A DNA stretch of 64,000 nt from Nannochloropsis oceanica (Eukaryota; Sar; Eustigmatophyceae; Eustigmatales; Monodopsidaceae), in the NCBI GenBank assembly GCA_004519485.1, contig CP038127.1:248001-312000 (forward strand), given 5' to 3'. Numbering within the stretch: position 1 is the stretch's first letter; every line of letters begins with the position of its first letter. Made by a program: the position numbers and the translations under genes. Shown here one piece after another: positions 56,836 through 64,000 of the stretch. The notes under the pieces are model-generated. The model ran no database searches. It had not been told where the DNA came from and saw only the letters and a list, made by a program, of their open reading frames with translations.

Positions 56836-58482
56836 CTTCTTCCTCGCCTGTGCCCCTTTCGCTGGAGAGTCCTCCTCGAAATCCATTTCTTCCTTCCCAT
56901 CCTTTCCCCCCACCAAATCCTCACTCCCTTCATTTTCTTCCTCGTCCTCGTCTTTTACCTCCCCCCTCCCTCCCTCTTTCCAGACCTGTTCTACACACCT
57001 CTCATATCTCCTACCCCTCGCCCTCTCCTCCTCCCCCACCACCAGCTCCGCCATGGCCATCCACTCATTCTCCTCACTTAGGACCACCCTCCTCCTAATT
57101 GCATCCACCCACCCCGCCTGCTCCCTCCTTTCAGCAGCCCTGAACACTTGCACGCCATGGGCCGTGTGAAGCTCTATCCCAAACGGTACTACTGCTGCTG
57201 CTCCAGCTGCTCCTCCTGCTTCTGCGCCTGCTCCTGTTGTGAGAACACTATAACTGCTGCTGCTGCTGCTGCTGCTGCTTCTGCTCGATTCCAACACCTG
57301 CAGTCCAACCAGCGACAAAAACGCCACCTTTCCCCTTCTTCCTCCTCCTGCCCTTCCGCCTTCCCAACCCCCCGCCCTCCCTTCTCGATGTTTTACCTTG
57401 GTGTACCAGATCTTGTTCTCCCCTAAGACACACCATCGTCGTCGCCACAGACAGGGATCCCGCGAGCTTTGCTTCAACAAATATCCAGAATAAAACACAG
57501 GACCCACCACATCAGAGGAAGGAGGGAAGGAGGACGAGGGAGAGAGGAAGGAAGAGGAGGAGGGCACTTCGTCGTCCGAGGTCTCGGCGCCACTCACGTA
57601 GCCCTCAAACTCCAAGGGCGGGCCACGGAGGTCCTTTAGGAGCCAGAAGAGGAGGCCTTCGTCGAGAAGTTGAGTGCGGGTGAAGGCTCCTTTACATTCC
57701 ACTTTTGCTTTTGCTTTTGGAGTTGGCAGTGTCCGAGCTGTGCTGTCTTTTCGATTAGTGCCAAGGGAGACAGTTGGAGAGGACGGAGCAGGAACTGATT
57801 CCGAAGCACGGATGCTTTGCTCACCATCCAGGGCAATATCGCATACTCTCTCTTCCCTTTCCCACTCGCCCTCGTCTTCGTCCTTGTCCCCCATTCCTCC
57901 CTCCGCCTCCTCCAACGCTTTCTCCACGACTTCCAACGGTTTCTCCTCCCCCCTCAATGTACGCAGGATATGCGTCAAACTCCCATCCTCCTCCCTGATT
58001 GGATACATCATTACAAGTGCATACCTCGCCACCACCTCATTGCTGACACAGGGCATCTCCCCCTCAACTAGTCCACGGACAACCGCACTAGCAGTCGTTT
58101 CTTTCAAGGCCACTACATCTCGGACCCTTTGGTCTCCTCCCTGTCTTTCTCGGCTGCTCGTGCGTTGACGTCGATGTTGCTGATGTTGCTGGGAGAAAGC
58201 GGAGGAAGTGCGGGAGGACCAGGATGAGGAGCGCGGGGTGCTAGGCGGGGTGGAGGAACGGGAGGTAGGCGGCGGCGGAGGAAGGGGGGGTGGTTCGTCG
58301 TGCTCGAAGTCGTTGAGGGAATGGTCATCGTGGTTGCCGCTACCGCTTGAGCCCAGCTCCACGCATGTAACGCGTAGAAGCAAGCGGTGCAATGGTGGGG
58401 GTCGTGTTGGGCGTGGGCTTTGTCGCTCGCGTGACGTGGGCGGCAGGGAGGAGGGTGGGGAGGAGAAAGCGGCGGCCGACAT
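56215..58482 (-). CDS. RA-like, PH and RGS-like multidomain signalling protein
   Basis: Single exon, 755 residues from the ATG at 58482. A Ser/Pro-rich N terminus is followed, at about 117-190, by a stretch resembling a Ras-association fold (VRDVVALKETTASAVVRGLV, then ARYALVMMYPIREEDG). A PH domain begins near 328 (FYSGYLLKQSSRDPCLWRRR, WCVLGENKIWY), is interrupted by a Ser/Gly/Ala insertion, and ends near 480 (QAGWVDAIRRR). The C-terminal 150 residues look like an RGS domain (LGEKLAFVLAVQDYRELC, AQAVYDEFLRG, LFDDVILSW), interrupted by a Gly/Arg-rich insertion. RA binds Ras-type GTPases, PH binds phosphoinositides, and RGS accelerates G-alpha GTP hydrolysis or serves as a helical adaptor. PH is firm; RA and RGS are by pattern only. 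PolySer comes from a CTG run at 56801-56833. Confidence 0.65.
56801..56833. repeat. (CTG)n repeat coding for polyserine
   Basis: Eleven CTG units, read as AGC on the minus strand, between the PH and RGS-like parts of the gene. Confidence 0.92.
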
Positions 58483-58763
58483 GTGATGGAGCTGATTATT
58501 ATCGTCAATTCTCTGGCTGCTAGAGCGCTCCCTTTGCGGATATAGCCGACTTACAGAAAGGATAAGCGAGGAAGTTGTGACATGGCTGTGCGTGTGCGTT
58601 TTTTGAGTGCGTTTTGCGTGTTGTTGTGAATCTCATAACAAAAGCATGACGTTGCGGACGAATGCCGCCCATGAATTCTCAACATTTTTTCCTTGTCTAA
58701 ATGATGTACCCTCCTTTTCCCCTTTTCGTCCAAAAACAGCGCGACATTTAGCAGAATAAGAGT

Positions 58764-60737
58764 ATGCCTTCATCCTTATCCTTTGCCGCCGCGCCCAACA
58801 GGCCCTGGTCACCAGCCTCCACCTCCTCCAACTCTTCGTTTGCCACCCACTGCCGCCCCCGAGGCTACATACTGGCGCCTTCTACTAACACCACGAAAAG
58901 TGAGCAGAAGCGACATTCCGTCCGCTACACTTCGCGATACCTGCAAGAAGCCCAACAACGCGCCATCTCCCGCTCTGCTCAGCGATTGCATTTGCTTCGA
59001 CAATCTCGGCTGCACGCGGAGAATGAGTGGGACAGGGAAGAATCCTCTGCTGCGGCTGCGGCTGCAGCTGCTGCACTTGAGGCCAAAAAGGTGGCGAAAA
59101 GGGATTCAGTTGGGTCACCTATGCTTTTTCCATCAATAGCCCTGAAGTGTGGATGCAGTAGTGTCTTGAAGCCCCTTCCATCTCCTCCCTCTGGCGGCGG
59201 TGACAAGTCCAGGCCATGGACCCCGCCTCCATCTCCCCGCAGCCGTGAGGGTGGCGCGAGCATGACCATCCCTCCTCTCCCTAATACTACATCCCGCAAC
59301 ACAACGTTCAGCGTCAATTCTCAACGATCAGGACATTGTCATCAACATGCGCACGTCAAGACTGCAAAAGGAAGCCTTGCTGGCGCCACCACTACTGCCA
59401 ACACAACCACAAGGAGCGGCAGCTGCAGCGGCAGCAGCAGGACTCCAATTACTCGCATTATCAAGGGTGAATGGATCCGACATTCTTCAAGTCAAACTGG
59501 AGGGGAAGGACTTTATTGCCTGCTTGATGAGGGAGGAGGAACAGTGGGGTTTCCCCAGCGACGCCGACGCCGGGGCCGAAAAAGAGGAGATGAAGATGGA
59601 GGAGGAGGAGCAGGAGGAGCAGGAGAAGCAGGAGCAGTAGGGGGAAGGACTATGCCCTCGTGTACTCGGGCTTGCTCGCCCATCGATCCTACAATTGTGG
59701 CTTGCATTTTACTGGAGGAGGAGGCCCAGCTGCAGCAGCAGGAAGAGGAGAAGGAATGGCGGAATAACGAAAGAGTGCGGGAGGAGGAGGATTCGCGGAC
59801 GAAAAGGAATACATCAATAGAGGTCTGGCAGCAAAATGATAAGGGAAGAGTGGAAGGGTTTGAACAGCAGAGTCAGCAGCAGAGGCATCAGCAGGTCCGC
59901 TTTCGGTACTACTACGCCGAGAAGCCGCACCCTTCGCCGTATCGTCGAGCAGCAGCACCACCACCACCAGCAGATGCACCAGTGTTGCTTCCACGCAAGC
60001 AGCGAAAGCAGCACCAGCAACAGCAGGGGCGACATAATCATTTTGATAAGGAAGAGGAGGACGAAGACTTGACGCGCGAGCTGTGCAGTAAACAGGACCT
60101 TGGGGAGCGGGAGGAGCAAGAGATGGGGAGGGAAGAGAGGCGATGTTTCTCGCTTTCCTCGACACCATCGCCATCGTCTTTTGGCTCCTCCTCCTCCGTC
60201 TCCGTCTCGTCCTCCTCCTGGAAAGACGTCATCCCTTTGCCGCGTGAAAATCACAATGCGAGGCGAGAGGGTCATGTTATCCCCTTAGATGTGTCCGAGC
60301 GAGAGCAAGCGGATATCGAGGGGAAGCATGGAGTAAAGTGCACACATATTTGGGGGGAAAAGAAAGGGAGGGAGGCACAAAAAATGAGAGTAGCAAGGCG
60401 GTAAGTGATGCGAGTGTGATGATGGAGTGGATGGGAGGTGGCAGACATCTCCGGCACTCCCACCCTCATTGCCGTAGCCTCGCGCTCTGCTGAGTGGTAC
60501 ATGGAAGAAACCGTCAGTCTTGTCTCTTAAACCTTCCTGCCCAGCCCTTCTGACAGGCACGGATGCGATGGTGTGCAGTTCAGACATCACCAGATGTGCT
60601 CACTGAGTCTCTCTCACTTCTTACAATGTCCCTGTAGGCTGGCGGAGGAGGTAGCCAACGAGCTGGTGAAGGAAGCGAGTGAGGAGTTGGAGGGCATCTT
60701 AAGAGGCTACGCCGAGGACGTCTTTGCCTGGCTCTGA
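58764..60737 (+). CDS. unknown basic, low-complexity protein
   Basis: Exons 58764-60400 and 60638-60737 (phase 2), 578 residues. The splice (CG|GTAAGT to CTGTAG|G) replaces an immediate stop by an amphipathic helix ending the protein (LAEEVANELVKEASEELEGI, then AEDVFAWL). The N-terminal part has an Arg/Gln-rich helix (YTSRYLQEAQQRAISRSAQR) and a polyAla run. The centre is Ser/Thr/Pro-rich, with Glu/Gln-rich and His/Gln-rich runs. I recognise no family. The C-terminal helix, in register and stop-ended, is the best evidence for a real gene. A centrosomal, ciliary or scaffold role would be a guess. It shares a 281-nt divergent region with the RA-PH gene. Confidence 0.6.
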
Positions 60738-61061
60738 AAGACGAAAAGACATACAAACAAGATGTCGGGTACCTATTTGGAAGCAAACAAAGAAGATTCA
60801 CATAAGGCCATCGACAAACCTCTTAACGTATTTTTCGACTACTTGCTCGGGGATATAAGTGAAATTCAAATGCATATGTGAGAGAGTGTTTTGTGATTCT
60901 CGTGCCTTCTTTTTTCTATATGTGGTTCCGTTCTTCTCGACAGTCTTTCCAACTGGCTGCCTGCTTTCCTCTCCCTCCCTCGTTTGCCTCCTATATGTCT
61001 TCTCCCTTCCCCTCCACGCGGCATGGCCGTCTCACTTTCCCGTGCAGTCGTGGTCGTGGCT
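60738..61061. other. convergent 3' spacer
   Basis: Between the unknown gene stop (+) and the proposed RPT4 stop (-). No gene seen. Confidence 0.5.
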
Positions 61062-63873
61062 TTACACTCTGTTATTGTTGGGGGGCAGAGAGGGCAAGGA
61101 GTAGATAGGATAATACAAATCAATACATAGGGCGGTGAAAGCGCTCATTCATAGAATTAAATAAAAGACATAATCTCCTTCCCTCTCTCCTTCCCTCTCT
61201 CCTTCCCTCTCTCCTTCCCTCCCTCCCTCCCTCCCTCCCTCCCTCCCTCCCATCCAACGTACTTGCTGTACTCCAACTTCCCCTCCAGCTTTTTGGCATC
61301 CATCAGCTTCCGACTCGCCTTCATGAAGTCCTCTTCCAAGACGTAGTCCCTCCCCGCCCTGATGGCAAACAGGCCCGCCTCCGTGCACACGTTCCGAATG
61401 TCCGCGCAATTAAACCCGTCCGTGAGCTTCACGATGCTCTCGTAGTCGATCTCCCCGCGCTTGGTGATGGGCGCTAAGGGGAATGGCAGAGGGGCATAGA
61501 TTAAGGGCTGAATGGCACTGTTTGATTTACTCTCTTGACTCGTGGATTACCGTGGTGATCTCTTTTGTTTCCAGGCTCTCCCTTCCTCGCCTCGTCGCCT
61601 CTCCGCCCTCCCTCCCTCTCGACCTTCCTCCCTACCTGCATGGATCTTGAGCACGTCCAAGCGGCCCGTCTCGTTTGGCAGCGGGATCTCGATCTTTCGG
61701 TCCAGGCGCCCGGGGCGGAGGAGGGCGGGATCGAGGATATCGGGTCTGTTGGTGGCCATCACCATCTTCACCGCGCCTAAGCCGTCGAAACCGTCGAGCT
61801 GGTTCAACAGCTCCATCAGCGTCCGTTGGATCTCGCGGTCCGCCGACGTGCCTGGGGAGGGAGGAAGGGAGGAAGGAAGGAAGGGAGGAAGGAAGGAAAG
61901 AAGGGAGGGAGGAAGGAAGGAAGGAAAGAAGGGAGGAAGGAAGGGAGGGAGGAAGGAAGGATGGAAGGAAGGAAGGGAGGGAGGGTCAGAACCGTGTGGA
62001 CTTTTCCGTGCCTGTCTACTCCGTTTGCCCGGCTGCGACGCTCTGGGAAGTCCGTGGAGCGATCGTGGAAGGGGGGAAAGAGGGACGGAAAGAGGGAGGG
62101 AAAGAAGGTCGAGCCGACTAAGTGTGCTCACCTTCGGAAAAGCGGGAGCCCCCGATCGCGTCCACCTCGTCCATGAAAATGACACAAGGCTGGTGCTCGC
62201 GCGCGTACCCGAACATCTCCCTGATGACCCTCGCGGACTCCCCGATGTACTTGTCCACGATGGCCGAGGCCAGGACCTTGAGGAAAGTGGCTTGGATGTT
62301 GCTGGCCAGGGCGCGGGCAAGAAGGGTCTTGCCGGTGCCGGGGGGACTGGTGGCGTAGGGAGGGAGGGAGGGAGTGAGAGGGAGCAGGTGAGTGTTGGGT
62401 AGGTGGGTAAGTGAGTGCGGGCAACACCCCAGCACTGCAGTTTCCTCCTTCTGCAGTCCATGTATTCGTCAAATCAATCAACAATGGCAGAGGCCAACGC
62501 CTTGAGAAATGTGGCTCGGAAAGGAGAGGGAGGGTGGGACGGAGGGAGGGCACGTACCCATAGAGGAGGACGCCTTTGGGAGGCTTGATGCCGACGCGGT
62601 GGAATAGCTCGGGGTTGGTGAGAGGCAGCTCGATGACCTCGCGCAGTTCTCGGATCTGGTCGTTCAGGCCTAGGGAGGGAGGGAGGGACGGGGGGAGGGA
62701 AGGACGGAGGGGTGGGGATGCCGAAGATAAAAGAAACTCTGGTCTGCCTGTCATGGCACCTTCGACCAATCGTTTTTGAAAAATCTATCGACAGGTCGCC
62801 CAGGCTTTCGTTGGAAAGTATACCAAAAGGACGGGAGGGAGGGAGGGAGGGAGGGAGGGAGGGAGGGACGTACCGCCAATTTGGGAGAAGGAGATGCCGC
62901 CAGCGTCTTCGTGGAGCATGTGGTACACGTTGGGGTCCACCTCTCGCGGGAGCTGCCTCATGATTGTTAGGGTCGTCATATCTAGACTGACACGCGTCCC
63001 GGGCTTGAGCTTGGCCTTATCCAACTTGTTCCGGCACCCTACTACGTAGCGAGGGCCGCTGCTCGCCTGGGGGGGTGGAGGGAGGGAGGGAGAGGGAAGG
63101 AGAGGAATGGGGTCATGTCTGGTATCATTTATCCTGCGACTCATTTCTGCTTGTAAGACAGTGGGGAAGGGTGGGAAGAAGGGCCACTGACAGGGAGGAA
63201 AGGGGGGGAAAAAGTGGTGCTCAGCTCCACTCTTTCCTTCTCATTTATTTACCTTGACGATAAACCTCTCATCGTCCAGCTGCTTCAGCACCTCGCCGAT
63301 GATCTGCCCCACGGACTGCAAGGCCTTGAGGTCGTCTTCTGTCTTGTTGTACTCCTTTCCCAGGCCACGGACATGCTCCCGAAGCTGCTTGACTCTGACA
63401 GAGGGGAGGGAGGGAGGGAGGGAGGGAGGGTTGAGTAAAGTGTTGTGGTGATACGGTTAAAAGAGATGGGATACCAGCATCACCAGCACCAGCTGCTGCT
63501 GCAGTAAAAGTAGCCGGTATGTCACAATGCATGCGTCACTCCCCCATCTCCGCTCAAGCCGCAATGCCGTACGTGCTATGATTGCATGCTCCTGCCCGTT
63601 CTGTCTTCCGCCGCGCCAGGCATCAGTAAGCCTTTCATTTGAATTAACCGACACCCCGCCGTCGGGCCTTTCTCTTCTCGCCCTCAATTGTGCTGTCCAG
63701 CGCATTGTAATGCACGCCTTGTCGGTCCTTCCACCGCCCATACTCTCTTCGCCTCGCCTCCGCCTCCCTCCCTCCCCCCTGCCTTCTCTCCAAACGTACC
63801 GAAGTTCCACTTCGTGATGCTCTCGGATCTTTGCCCGGTATTGGTCTAATAGTTGGGCCCGGTCCACGTCCAT
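61062..63873 (-). CDS. RPT4: 26S proteasome regulatory ATPase subunit RPT4 (PSMC6)
   Basis: Eight exons on the minus strand: 63873-63800, 63394-63253, 63066-62874, 62669-62558, 62346-62132, 61851-61636, 61473-61263 and 61068-61062. Phases agree at every junction and give 389 residues, the same as human PSMC6. The N-terminal coiled coil ([20 protein letters not shown]) leads to the OB fold ([20 protein letters not shown]). The AAA+ core follows: Walker [15 protein letters not shown], Walker [13 protein letters not shown], then [20 protein letters not shown] with the arginine fingers. [18 protein letters not shown] identifies Rpt4 among the six Rpt subunits. Rpt4 helps unfold ubiquitinated substrates at the base of the regulatory particle. 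The last exon is 7 nt and gives a KV ending. Without it, translation would run into a repeat-coded Gly/Arg/Glu tail. Most introns carry CCCT/GGGA-type repeats. Confidence 0.92.
61175..61250. repeat. (CTCCTTCCCT)n and (CCCT)n tract in the last RPT4 intron
   Basis: Decamer repeats of the CTCCTTCCCT type pass into pure CCCT units, about 76 nt, just beyond the exon 7 donor. Confidence 0.9.
61855..61985. repeat. GGAA/GGGA repeat tract in an RPT4 intron
   Basis: About 130 nt made only of GGAA, GGGA and related purine units, directly beside the acceptor of exon 6. On the transcribed sense strand it is an uninterrupted pyrimidine tract. Confidence 0.92.
62833..62868. repeat. (GGGA)n tract in an RPT4 intron
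   Basis: Nine GGGA units immediately inside the donor of exon 3, CCCT on the sense strand. Confidence 0.92.
63403..63430. repeat. (GGGA)n tract next to the exon 2 acceptor of RPT4
   Basis: About seven GGGA units which, on the sense strand, act as the polypyrimidine tract before exon 2. Confidence 0.88.
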
Positions 63874-64000
63874 GCTTTCCTGTGAATGTGTGGTGTTGGA
63901 TGGGTGAGAAAAGAGACTTGGGGGAGGACCCTATCGCTGAGGAAATTGACGAACACTTCGAAGTCTGCCTGCTTGCCGAGGCAAAGAGGGGAGGCTTTCT

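Noticed and set aside
61157-61263. RPT4 C terminus continuing into Gly/Arg/Glu repeats
   Set aside because: Splicing to a 7-nt exon gives the family's normal length and ending, so the repeat-coded tail is treated as intron.

Overview
This window is nuclear DNA from a compact stramenopile (heterokont) algal genome. It is most likely Nannochloropsis/Microchloropsis, close to N. gaditana or N. salina. Four things point there. The 474-residue front-end desaturase at 53.2-54.9 kb agrees throughout its length with my memory of the Nannochloropsis delta-6 desaturase. Several proteins start with a signal peptide ending in an Ala-x-Phe or Gly-Phe step, as expected for plastid import through four membranes. 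Genes have few short introns with GTA(A/C)GT donors and pyrimidine-AG acceptors. Genes alternate between strands with short divergent and convergent spacers. No prokaryotic operon, CRISPR array, rRNA or convincing tRNA was seen.

Layout. 0-2.6 kb: gene-poor, with a possible 3' gene end at the very left. 2.67-6.8 kb (+): RPS23 and a plastid-type ATP/ADP translocase. 7.3-10.3 kb (-): organellar RNB exoribonuclease. 11.1-12.3 kb (+): mitochondrial GTP/GDP carrier. 13.9-15.3 kb (-): SHAQKYF MYB-like factor. 16.0-23.3 kb (+): RanBPM-like CTLH protein and the Ctf18 clamp loader. 23.3-26.0 kb: AT-richer island with no clear gene. 26.1-27.9 kb (+): GH5 glucanase. 28.2-29.3 kb (-): EngB GTPase. 29.5-33.2 kb (+): ZNF598/Hel2-type RING protein with an R3H domain. 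33.7-35.8 kb (-): plastid LepA/EF4. 36.2-37.2 kb (+): plastid DUF1499 protein. 37.6-39.3 kb (-): propionyl-CoA carboxylase beta. 39.8-40.8 kb (+): DnaJ protein. 41.9-44.0 kb (-): Cdc14 phosphatase. 46.0-47.9 kb (-): F-BAR/PH-like protein. 49.3-52.0 kb (-): glutamine-dependent NAD synthetase. 53.2-54.9 kb (+): delta-6 desaturase. 56.2-58.5 kb (-): RA-PH-RGS-like protein. 58.8-60.7 kb (+): unknown basic protein. 61.1-63.9 kb (-): proteasome ATPase RPT4.

The genes do not form one pathway. They cover translation and its quality control (RPS23, ZNF598-like, LepA, EngB), organelle RNA turnover and transport, replication and cell cycle (Ctf18, Cdc14), protein turnover (RPT4, RanBPM-like) and lipid or C3 metabolism (delta-6 desaturase, PCCB). 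Low-complexity coding DNA is common: polyQ, polyS, polyG, and Gly-Arg-Glu tracts made by CCCT/GGGA repeats.

Most novel-looking items are the apparent RA-PH-RGS fusion, the R3H domain in a ZNF598-like ligase, a 7-nt terminal exon of RPT4, and small in-frame cassette exons in the translocase and Cdc14 genes. Exon boundaries were worked out by hand from splice signals, reading phase and remembered homologues. No alignment or database search was run.
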